In this document: positions 7,190 to 15,224 of the stretch, in pieces
Layout: each line of letters starts with the position of its first letter
How positions within the stretch are numbered: position 1 is the stretch's first letter
NCBI GenBank assembly: GCA_964568355.1
Contig: CAZMRK010000128.1
Coordinates: forward strand, 1 to 20,919
From: JAJPJX01 sp964568355
GTDB lineage: Bacteria; Acidobacteriota; Terriglobia; Bryobacterales; Bryobacteraceae
Reading direction: 5' to 3'
Length of the DNA stretch: 20,919 nt
Position numbers and translations under genes: made by a program
Notes under the pieces: model-generated
What the model was told of the DNA's origin: nothing
The model's database searches: none
The model's input: only the letters and a program-made list of their open reading frames with translations

Positions 7190-7282
7190 ATCCTGACTAA
7201 ACCCTCAGACTAAAGTCTCATGCTGAAGTGCCACGGTGTCGAAAAACTTGAAGCGCATCGCTGATGGAGCGCCCCAAGCTGT

Positions 7283-10200
7283 TTAGAATACGTATTTGAG
7301 CCCCAACTGAATCGTGCGCGGCCAACTGTATTGGGAAGTCACGTGCCCGAAGGCGGTACTCGTTGGACTCGTATTCGGAGGAGCGAACCCGGTCGGGTGG
7401 TTGAAGATGTTGAGAAATTCGCCACGGATTTGGATCTTATGGCCCTCGCGAATCGTCAGGTACTTGATTGCGGACATGTCCCACGCGTTGTAGATCCCCG
7501 AACGGATTCCCGCGAAATATTGCGGAAAAGTGATCAAATTGTTGGACAGTTGCTGGGCAGAAGCCGTGACAAAGCCGGATGTATTGAACCAGCGTTCCGG
7601 GGTGCGTTGGTCCGCCGGCAAGGCAATGTCTTGGATGTTTCCAACAAAGAGGGCATTCCCAAAGCCGAGCGCCTGGCCGCTGTTCAACTGCCACGCCACG
7701 TTCAACTGCCAGCCGCCGATGACGGAGTCGCCAATTCGGCTAATATTCGGCAGCAAGGCCCTTCCCTTGCCGAAGGGCAGTTCGTAAATGCCGCTGATGG
7801 ATAGATGTTGCGGTCTGTCCATCGGCGATATTGACCGGTAGGGCATGGAATCCCCACCGTTCAGATACGATGTTGCCTCCATCGTCTTGGAGAATGTATA
7901 CCCCAGGATCGTCGTAATCCCCTTGCTAAACCGCCGTTCCGCACGAACCTGGAGTGAGTGGTACCACGAGTAGCCTTGCTCGTCGACCATTGTTACGCCG
8001 GTAAACTGCGGGTACGGGAGCAGCAGTTGGGAGCGGGAAACGGTCGTGCCATTGATGCCTGTTCCGGGCAGTAGTCCGGCAAACGGGTTGGCAACGTTGG
8101 CAGTTAGAAAGTTGATCGTGTTCTGGTCGCGTGTTGGGGAGGTGCTCAGATAGGAATTGGGAATCGCGTTCAAATTCCGGTTGATCCAGAGGTCGACCCC
8201 CTTGGTTCCGAAGTACCCGACTTCGACGAGAATTTGCGCCGGTAGCTGGGTTTGAACATTGAAACTCCAATGCATTGTGTAAGGAGTTGAGTTGGTGGGA
8301 TTGTAGAAACTTACACTGCGGCCGAGATACGTCTGCGCTCCCAATGAAGACCCTGTCGGGCTTTGGATGCTCGGGAACGGGTTGCTGAGATTGGCGATGA
8401 AGTTCAAACCGTTGTTCAGAGTTGGAACAAGGCTGGTATTTTGGTTGTACCCGGTCTGGATGGCTCGCTGCTGCGCGGGTTGGCCGAGAGGGTTGTAGTA
8501 GGTGCCGAAGCCCCCGCGCACTACTACCTTCGGCAGGGCGTGGTAAGCAAAGCCGAAGCGCGGCGCGAAATTTCCGAGCGAACGGTCCCAAAGAATTCTC
8601 GGCACTCCGTTGACGTTCGCAAACAGCAGCCCACCCTTCACCTGGAACGGGTTGGGGTGCAGCGCCGGGTCCGGGTTGGCCGCATAGTTCGCCAGGACTT
8701 GCGCGGCGAGGGGCTGAGCGGCATTCGGGTCGAAACCGCGAACACTTCGATTGAATCGTTCCGTTATCGGCCCCTGGTACTCCCACCGCACCCCGAGATC
8801 GAGCGCCAGTTTCGGAGTCACGCGCCAATTGTCATGAACGTAAAGCCCCCAGTAGGTCGATTCAATCGCCTGGCTGTCATTGCGGTCGATCGACCCGCCC
8901 GTCGGCTGGCCGAGAAGGAGAGCGGCCAGACCTTGTCCGATCCCACTGGGTGATGACGTCGAGTTATCCAACGGCCCCTGTGTATAGGCTGTTCCGAAAG
9001 TGAAGGAGCCGGTCGCATTGCCGTACGAGCGGTCGTTATCGCGGTATGCACGCACATCGGCGCCAAATTTGATATGGTGGCTGCCCTGCTGCTTGTCGAA
9101 GCTCACAAAGAAGGAGTGAACATCGTTGTTGTAGACGTCCGCGCCTTCGCCGCCGAGCGACTGCATGCCCGAAATACCCACGTTAGGAAACATCTCGCCG
9201 GTCTGGGCGAGCTGACTTGTGACACTCGACGAAAACCCGAGTTGTCCGATGTCGAACCCGAGTCTTCGGGGAAAGTGCCCGCCAGCATAGCGAATGTAGC
9301 CGTAGCGCACATCTATCACGAGGGTAGAGTTGAACGTGTACACGTCATCCAGAGAAAACTGCCGTGTTTTGCCGATATAGACGTTGCCAACCGAAATGTC
9401 ATTCCAGTATGCCCGGTACGGGCCGTCGTCCTTTCGGCTGACCGAGAACCGGCCGGCGAGCCTCTGCTTGTTGCTGATATTGTGGTCCAGACGGCCGATG
9501 GTGTTGTAATACGTCACCGGTTCGGCATTGGTTTGATCCGCGTAATTGTTGGTGCCGTTCGTCAGGCCGGCGACGTTTGGTTTGGGGTAGTGGCTGAGGA
9601 TGTTCGCGGCCATCGGACTGATCCGACTGCTGGGAATAATGTTCCCCGGGAACGGTTGAATCGAGAAACGTCCGTTGGCGGCGGGCTGAATTGTAGCGGG
9701 GTCGTAGATCTGGTACTGGCTACCCAACGCCAGGAGGTTCGAAAAGTCGCCACCGAAGTTCTTGGGATCTGGTACCGTCAGCGTAGAGCCTTGGAAAATC
9801 GAGTTCTGATGCATGCCCTCATAAGCGAAGGCGAAAAATGTCCGGTCCTTCCCGCTATAAATCTTCGGGACCCACACGGGACCCGTTAGACTCGTTCCCC
9901 ACATCCGGTAGGAAAAGTCGCCGCGCGGCTGCCCGAAGTAATTCCCGAAGAAGGTGTTCGCCGCCCATTCCGGCTCCCGGTCGGTAAGGTACGCCGTGCC
10001 GTGCGGCTGGTTGCCGCCGGTTTTCAACACCAGGTTGACGATCGCCCCGCTGGTATGGCCAACGCTGGCATCGAACGCCGTCTCAACCTTGAACTCCTGA
10101 ACAATATCTGCCGGCGGAGAATTGGACATTCCCACTCCCACGTCGGCGTTGCTGGTCTGCGTGTTGGGCACCCCATCCACCGTGAATTCGGTGCTGCCCT

Positions 10201-10786
10201 GCGGCGAGCCGTTAACGTTCATCTTCGTGGTCGTAGCATTCAGGTTCGTTGGTTGCTGGTCGACCATGCCAGTGGGATACACGTTGACCAGGCCTGGCGA
10301 CAAATACATCAGGGTGAAGGGAGACCCGTACGCAATCGGTAATTCGCTGATACGGCGGGTGTCGATTACCTGGCCAAGGTTGGCGTTGACCGCCTCCAGC
10401 AGCGGCGCTTCCGAAGTCACATTTATCTGCTCAGTGACTGCGCCGACTTCCATGGAGAAATCCAGTTGAAGCGCATCATGAATGCGAAGTTCCAGAGCGT
10501 CTTTCCGCGCTGTCTTGAAGCCGTTTGCGCCAGCCGTCACATTGTACGTGCCAGGAATGAGGAACAGCAGGGCATAGTTTCCCTCGTTGTTGGTTTGGGT
10601 TTCAGTAGCCACGTTAGTCGCGACATTTGTCGCCTTAACGGTGGCGTTCGGAACCACTGCCCCCGTACTATCTGTGATCCTGCCTCGAATGGTCCCGCGT
10701 GTCTCCTGCGCCAGGGCACCAGAACAAAACATCCCAAGCAATATTGCCAACACTGCAATGGCTTGACTACAGCTCTTAACGCCCAT
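7283..10786 (-). CDS. Oar-type TonB-dependent outer-membrane receptor
   Basis: This 1167-aa outer-membrane transporter is of the type greatly expanded in Acidobacteria; it probably imports oligosaccharides or binds extracellular polymer with energy from TonB. A signal peptide (residues 1-26, cleavage after ALA) is followed by a carboxypeptidase-regulatory-like beta-sandwich (about 30-115: TIRGRITDSTGAVVPNATVK and GNYALLFLIPGTYNVTA). A plug domain (about 120-240) and a long beta-barrel follow, ending in Phe (GLKYVF), as outer-membrane proteins do. The ATG at 10786 has GGGAGG eight bases upstream. It lies between two GH106-like hydrolase genes. No SusD-like lipoprotein is near, which fits Acidobacteria rather than Bacteroidetes. 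It probably has its own promoter, because a terminator stands between it and the preceding gene. Confidence 0.93.
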   Translation of the reverse strand: MGVKSCSQAIAVLAILLGMFCSGALAQETRGTIRGRITDSTGAVVPNATVKATNVATNVATETQTNNEGNYALLFLIPGTYNVTAGANGFKTARKDALELRIHDALQLDFSMEVGAVTEQINVTSEAPLLEAVNANLGQVIDTRRISELPIAYGSPFTLMYLSPGLVNVYPTGMVDQQPTNLNATTTKMNVNGSPQGSTEFTVDGVPNTQTSNADVGVGMSNSPPADIVQEFKVETAFDASVGHTSGAIVNLVLKTGGNQPHGTAYLTDREPEWAANTFFGNYFGQPRGDFSYRMWGTSLTGPVWVPKIYSGKDRTFFAFAYEGMHQNSIFQGSTLTVPDPKNFGGDFSNLLALGSQYQIYDPATIQPAANGRFSIQPFPGNIIPSSRISPMAANILSHYPKPNVAGLTNGTNNYADQTNAEPVTYYNTIGRLDHNISNKQRLAGRFSVSRKDDGPYRAYWNDISVGNVYIGKTRQFSLDDVYTFNSTLVIDVRYGYIRYAGGHFPRRLGFDIGQLGFSSSVTSQLAQTGEMFPNVGISGMQSLGGEGADVYNNDVHSFFVSFDKQQGSHHIKFGADVRAYRDNDRSYGNATGSFTFGTAYTQGPLDNSTSSPSGIGQGLAALLLGQPTGGSIDRNDSQAIESTYWGLYVHDNWRVTPKLALDLGVRWEYQGPITERFNRSVRGFDPNAAQPLAAQVLANYAANPDPALHPNPFQVKGGLLFANVNGVPRILWDRSLGNFAPRFGFAYHALPKVVVRGGFGTYYNPLGQPAQQRAIQTGYNQNTSLVPTLNNGLNFIANLSNPFPSIQSPTGSSLGAQTYLGRSVSFYNPTNSTPYTMHWSFNVQTQLPAQILVEVGYFGTKGVDLWINRNLNAIPNSYLSTSPTRDQNTINFLTANVANPFAGLLPGTGINGTTVSRSQLLLPYPQFTGVTMVDEQGYSWYHSLQVRAERRFSKGITTILGYTFSKTMEATSYLNGGDSMPYRSISPMDRPQHLSISGIYELPFGKGRALLPNISRIGDSVIGGWQLNVAWQLNSGQALGFGNALFVGNIQDIALPADQRTPERWFNTSGFVTASAQQLSNNLITFPQYFAGIRSGIYNAWDMSAIKYLTIREGHKIQIRGEFLNIFNHPTGFAPPNTSPTSTAFGHVTSQYSWPRTIQLGLKYVF

Positions 10787-11046
10787 ATGTAAACCTCCCG
10801 TTTCACTACGTTGGCACAGCGTGCCTTGAATGCTTCCGCGTGTGTCCTACGCGAAGCTCCACAGGGTTGCCGAAAGCAAGGTCGTGGCCGACTTGCCTGG
10901 CATCTTGAATCAACAGGGTTCGGTTTTCACCCCTAACTGCGACTGAACCCCATTCGAATCTGAAACAAGAACGAAACCTCTGCGCCTATTCACGACAGCC
11001 GTTCTCCAAATACCGGCTGGCCGCGACGGGCACTCCGTAAATTCTC
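10787..11046 (-). other. Leader/promoter region of the TonB receptor gene
   Basis: This gap of about 260 bp lies between the upstream terminator and the receptor start. I find no convincing -35/-10 pair. It contains a GGCAC-AGC-GTGCC dyad (10813-10825) about 27 bp before the start codon and an ATTCGAAT palindrome (10952-10959). Both are too short to interpret, but the region must carry the promoter if the terminator at 11047-11071 works. No ORF is credible here. Confidence 0.4.
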
Positions 11047-11071
11047 AATAAAAATGTTCACCCCCGTGAAC
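11047..11071 (-). terminator. Intrinsic terminator overlapping the stop of the upstream GH106-like gene
   Basis: On the minus strand GTTCAC, loop GGGG, GTGAAC (11071-11056) forms a perfect 6-bp stem followed at once by ATTTTTATT. The stop codon TGA of the hydrolase gene (11058-11060) lies inside the 3' arm of the stem. This would end the transporter-isomerase-hydrolase transcript and make the TonB receptor gene a separate unit. Confidence 0.65.
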
Positions 11072-13766
11072 GAGTTTTCCCGTTCGACGTGGTGTCCGAA
11101 GTGTACAGGAAGACCGGTCCGAGCAGGCCGGACGGGACAGGGTCCCGGACCACGTCCCGCTCCGAGTTCTGCTGAAATTTCAAATCCGGACTGCCGCTCA
11201 CCTGCCGGAAGCGTTCCGCGTACTTCCGCGTAAGTGCGCTGGTGTCCGGCTTTGGCTGACCGATTACACGGTTGATGAGAAGGTTCGTAACTGCAACCGT
11301 TAGCTCGTTTCGCCCCGGCCGCAGTTGACTCGTGACATCTAGTCGATATGGAGTCATCCAGGCTACTCCGCAGGCGCGGCCATTGATCTCCACCTCGGCA
11401 ATCTCGCGAACGTCGCCGAGGGAGAGCCAGATCTGCCCAGAACGAAGAAAGCCAGTATCGATCTGAAATGTGGTCCGATACTTTCCAGTCCCGCTGAAGT
11501 GCCGGAAGTGCTCGATGCGGGTCCACGAATCGAGAGCATCGATGTTTACTCGATCGCCATCTATTTCCAAGGTCCAAGGTCCGGCAATGGGCGACCGACG
11601 GGACGAATTCCTATTCAACGTCGGCTGCCGGCGTTGTTTGGGAGATGACGCCGGCCGTCCGAATACGACCACAGTCGATCCGTAGCCTTCCAGTTGGAGG
11701 GGAACACGCGTGCCATGCGGCTCATGACGATATTCGGCCGCAAGCCGGGTTTCGCCGGTGAGCGGGTCCCAGATCTCCGGGTGCCCCGTTCCCGCGCGAA
11801 ATACCGGCTCCAAACGCTTTGGCTTGAGCGAGGTATTCGCTATGAAGTAGAAATCCCGCACGGCGGTCTTCCGGTGAACGAAACCAATGTCAGGATCGCC
11901 GGATGTGAAGTCAATATCGGGTTGATGGCATTGTTTCAGAGCCTCAAGCAGCGACCCCTCGGCGTCAGGTACGACCCGACCTGGTCTACCAGGGCCAAAC
12001 AGCGCGTCGGCGATTTGGCGGACGCGCTCGCTCTTCTCTTTCCAATCCGGAAGCCCATAGCACATGCTCGGCGTGCGGCCCACGGCAATCACTTTGCCCC
12101 CGGCTTTCGCGAATGCCTGTAACTTCTGGAGGCTCTCGACGGGCATGCCTTTGATCCCGGGCAAAATCACCACGCCGTAGTCGCCAAGGCCCACGCGCAA
12201 GCGTCCGTTGGTGATCGTTGCCCGCTGCAAGGCGTCATTGTTGACGCCATCCAAGCTGTACCCGTTGGTGACAATCGTGGAGATGAGCGGGGAGCGGTTG
12301 GCGATCGCGGTTTTCAAGCCGAATTGCGGGAGTGAATCGCCCTTTCTAGCCAGCCGCCGCTTCACGAACACTTTCTGTCCCCCCTGATTCAGTTGGCCGG
12401 CGGCGGAGGCGGCCATCTCGTCCTCCTCTGGCAGAAAGAGTGCGACATCGGCGACCTGTACACCTTGCCGGAGGATGAAACTGGCGCGTTGCACATACTT
12501 TGCGAGATGGCGAAAGTACGGCCACCAGGGATTCTTCGGATGAAAGTACACGCTGGCATAGTAGGACCAGCCCGGCACGCCGCTTTCGTCCGGCGAATAC
12601 GAAAAACCATGTCCGATGATCACGTTCACACCAGCCAGGAATTGCACGTCCGAGCCGGCTTTGAGGTCTTGTAGAGTTGTGAGATACCGCGGTTGCCGAA
12701 GCCACGTGTACGCTTCGTTCGCAATGAGGTTTTGGCCGTAAACATGCGCACCAGAGGCAGCCCAGCGAGGGCCGGAGAACTCCAGCCAGTCGTATTCCTC
12801 GGCCACGGCGAAGTCCACCGTTTCGAACGCACGAAGATCGTTGACCGGCATGCCCATCGGCTTACCCTGAAGGGCAACGCCACGCTGTTTGGCCCACTGG
12901 TGGAAGGGGCGCGCGAAACTGTCGAGGAACAGGTCTGTCAGCGTGCGCCAATAATCGTAGCGGATGTGTTCTGTATCTTCTCCGATGTCTTTCCACAATG
13001 CAGTAAGACGGGGAATCAGATCGTAGCCGCGGCGCTTCTGGAACTCGACGGGGAACTGCGGTGTCCAGTTTTGCTGAAATGCCTCGAGGCTATCGAAGTT
13101 AATGGAACGTAAACTCCCGGGAGGTGCGGCGTCGACGAGCTTTGCAACCACTTCGTCAAGGTAGTTCCGGACTTGGACTGGATCGAGGTGGTCCAGAACC
13201 CATCCTTCGCCGCCGATGACGCAACTCTTGATCCGCTGTCGAGTGGGACTCGATATGAAAACGGCGCCCGCAGGGCTGCGTCCGACGATTTCTTCGCCTT
13301 CAAGCAGCCCATCCGCGCGCGCCGCCATCCGAATCGTGCGCGAGCTGTTTTCCAGCCGAATCGTAGGACCGCCAAAAGGCCATCCTCCTCCACCGAGCAG
13401 ATCCACGCTCATGGAGAGCTTGCGAGATTGCTCGCACGTAGAGCGCAGCACGCGGAGGAACTTGTCCGAGAGATAAGGATAGTTCTCCTCGTCGGAAGCG
13501 GAGAGTGGATATACGGGGAAAATGAACGTTCCGCCGACACCCTGCTCCTGCATCGCCCTCAATTCACGGAATACTTGACTCTCCGTCTGCGATGGACCAA
13601 ACCACCAGTAGTAGAGAATCATTTTGGCGTCTTCCGGAGGGTTCAGGAAGGAAGGCAAGGTACCCGCGGCAGGTGCGGGTAGCGTGCTCAGAGCGAGCGC
13701 AGCGCGCCAGAAGTCCCGCCGGGTCCAGCCTGCGAGCAATGTCGATCGCTCTCTCTGCTGGGTCAT
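11058..13766 (-). CDS. Tat-exported divergent GH106-like glycoside hydrolase
   Basis: This 902-aa secreted hydrolase is related to, but clearly diverged from, the one at 4541-7189. Residues 14-35 form a Tat signal (TRRDFWRAALALSTL, then APAAG). The barrel region has GGGGWPFGGPT at 125-135 (equivalent to YDEGGWPSGG of its relative), INFDSLEAF at 222-230 in the place of FTDEP, and a NEAYTW at 350-355 that may supply the second acid. A long insertion-rich middle and a C-terminal jelly roll (about 720-860: IWLSLGDVREIAEVEINGRACG) complete it. The ATG at 13766 has AGGAG about 13 bases upstream. It begins 17 bp after the second isomerase gene, so it is the fourth gene of that operon, and its stop lies within a terminator. 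Family placement by motif is moderately sure; substrate is unknown. Confidence 0.72.
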   Translation of the reverse strand: MTQQRERSTLLAGWTRRDFWRAALALSTLPAPAAGTLPSFLNPPEDAKMILYYWWFGPSQTESQVFRELRAMQEQGVGGTFIFPVYPLSASDEENYPYLSDKFLRVLRSTCEQSRKLSMSVDLLGGGGWPFGGPTIRLENSSRTIRMAARADGLLEGEEIVGRSPAGAVFISSPTRQRIKSCVIGGEGWVLDHLDPVQVRNYLDEVVAKLVDAAPPGSLRSINFDSLEAFQQNWTPQFPVEFQKRRGYDLIPRLTALWKDIGEDTEHIRYDYWRTLTDLFLDSFARPFHQWAKQRGVALQGKPMGMPVNDLRAFETVDFAVAEEYDWLEFSGPRWAASGAHVYGQNLIANEAYTWLRQPRYLTTLQDLKAGSDVQFLAGVNVIIGHGFSYSPDESGVPGWSYYASVYFHPKNPWWPYFRHLAKYVQRASFILRQGVQVADVALFLPEEDEMAASAAGQLNQGGQKVFVKRRLARKGDSLPQFGLKTAIANRSPLISTIVTNGYSLDGVNNDALQRATITNGRLRVGLGDYGVVILPGIKGMPVESLQKLQAFAKAGGKVIAVGRTPSMCYGLPDWKEKSERVRQIADALFGPGRPGRVVPDAEGSLLEALKQCHQPDIDFTSGDPDIGFVHRKTAVRDFYFIANTSLKPKRLEPVFRAGTGHPEIWDPLTGETRLAAEYRHEPHGTRVPLQLEGYGSTVVVFGRPASSPKQRRQPTLNRNSSRRSPIAGPWTLEIDGDRVNIDALDSWTRIEHFRHFSGTGKYRTTFQIDTGFLRSGQIWLSLGDVREIAEVEINGRACGVAWMTPYRLDVTSQLRPGRNELTVAVTNLLINRVIGQPKPDTSALTRKYAERFRQVSGSPDLKFQQNSERDVVRDPVPSGLLGPVFLYTSDTTSNGKTRSRG

Positions 13767-13783
13767 ATCGCCTGTGATTCTCC

Positions 13784-15223
13784 TCAGATCCGTACCAGAC
13801 TAAAATTCATCGAATCGGCAAAGGTTCCCAGGGCTGCGGAGTGGTCGCCATATCCGATAACCATGTGATGCGAAGGTCCCTGCTGGCACCAGGCGTCCAT
13901 AAATTCCGGGATCAGCTTCGCCACCTTGACGCGGCAGTTTGGGTTGCCTATCGCCAGAGTCTGTCCGGGTACGACTTCGGCCACCGAGTAGATCAGTTTG
14001 AAGGTGTCACCAGCATCGAACTCGGTCAGGTTGAGCAGCGTGACCACTCCGGGTTTCAATTCGAAGTCGATCCCCAGACCATGTCCCGATTTACCGTGAT
14101 GCACATCAAGATTGCTTAAACGGGCGCGGCTGGAAGCCATGTTGATATTGCTGGGGCCGTCATGGCCCATTAACAGGAAGTCCTCGTCGAAATCCATCGA
14201 GAAGAACTCCACGAACATTCCGCCGCCGCCGAGGAGGCTCAGAATCTTCATCGCCAGGGCGGATTTGACGTCGCCTTCCGTAACTCCTGGGCGGCCGAGG
14301 GAAGCGAGCCGCGAAACAGCTAGCCCGGACTGCGCGCGTAGTTGCGTCATCAACTCGCGCTCGCCCCACCAGTAATATCCGAAAGCGTGAATATCGTACT
14401 TGCAGATGATCTCGTCAAACGCCGCCGCGATCTGAGCGCTAAAACGAAGGTCGTCATCGGTTATGGACGTGTCCACCTGGTAAAGCTCGCGGAATTGGCA
14501 ATACATTTCCTGCAAGCACTCTTCGGTCACTCTTTGGTAGGCGTTCTCGAGTTCCTCTACTTCAGGCCGTACCAGCAATTTGCCTGTTGCCCGCACCAGC
14601 CGATGCTCGTCGATCGGCATGTCCCCCATGTGCGTATACGTCTGGCCAATCAATCCTACGTTCATTTGACGGAAGAACGCAGCGGCTCCGGCGCCGGCAA
14701 TGTCCGCATGCAGTTCCGCCCGCAACCGTGAATCATCCAGAGGCCCCGTTCTCACCCGGAATTTCCGCTTCACAGAGGTGAGCACGCCAGCGAACTCCGG
14801 TATACAGCAGACGCCCTCGTGATAAAGGTACTCGGCGGTATCGGCCGCCGCATAATCGTAGCTACGGTCCAGGTGGGCGTTGAGGAGACGGAGGGGCGCA
14901 TCAACCTCCCGCACGGCGGTGAACATATTCATTCCGGGTGTATAACCCAAAGGAAAGACGATGACGAGATCGACTCCCTTGTCCCGAAACATGGCTCCGG
15001 CATGACCAGCCGTCTCGACTGAATCGACCAGATCCGGGGCCACCACTTCCGCCCATCTCGATAGGAGGTCGCGTACCGCGGCTAGCAGGTTCTTGCTCTT
15101 CTGCTGTAAGCCGGGGAATTGCTCCCAATAGTAGTCGTGGCCAGTCGCGAGTAGCCCTACCTTGGGCCGCAGTTCTGTCGTGGAGGTTACGTTCTCTGCC
15201 TGCATCTTTCCTAAAACCTCCAT
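13784..15223 (-). CDS. L-fucose/L-arabinose isomerase-like protein, second copy
   Basis: This 479-aa cytoplasmic enzyme of the fucose/arabinose isomerase superfamily probably interconverts an aldose and a ketose using Mn2+. The N-terminal text PKVGLLATGHDYYWEQFPGL opens a Rossmann-like domain. The metal-site pattern is E316 (VTEGDV), E339 (FVEF), H354 (MGHDG) and H452/H453 (GPSHHM), close in spacing to the ligands of L-arabinose isomerase (E306, E333, H350, H450 in E. coli AraA). It lies one base after the stop of its paralogue, so the two are translationally coupled. The ATG at 15223 is followed by another at 15205 with GGAGG and AGGA before it, so the true start may be either. Low similarity outside the motifs to its neighbour suggests an old duplication; the substrate is unknown. 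Confidence 0.82.
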   Translation of the reverse strand: MEVLGKMQAENVTSTTELRPKVGLLATGHDYYWEQFPGLQQKSKNLLAAVRDLLSRWAEVVAPDLVDSVETAGHAGAMFRDKGVDLVIVFPLGYTPGMNMFTAVREVDAPLRLLNAHLDRSYDYAAADTAEYLYHEGVCCIPEFAGVLTSVKRKFRVRTGPLDDSRLRAELHADIAGAGAAAFFRQMNVGLIGQTYTHMGDMPIDEHRLVRATGKLLVRPEVEELENAYQRVTEECLQEMYCQFRELYQVDTSITDDDLRFSAQIAAAFDEIICKYDIHAFGYYWWGERELMTQLRAQSGLAVSRLASLGRPGVTEGDVKSALAMKILSLLGGGGMFVEFFSMDFDEDFLLMGHDGPSNINMASSRARLSNLDVHHGKSGHGLGIDFELKPGVVTLLNLTEFDAGDTFKLIYSVAEVVPGQTLAIGNPNCRVKVAKLIPEFMDAWCQQGPSHHMVIGYGDHSAALGTFADSMNFSLVRI

Positions 15224-15224
15224 T

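Noticed and set aside
9074..9889. 271-codon plus-strand ORF antisense to the TonB receptor gene
   Set aside because: It is a shadow of the receptor reading frame, without domain content or ribosome site.
10797..10966. GTTTCA (10800) and TGAAAC (10961) half-sites upstream of the TonB receptor gene as further regulator sites
   Set aside because: Neither has the complementary arm at the 5-nt spacing seen at 17829 and 17953; single hexamers of this kind are expected several times by chance in 20 kb.
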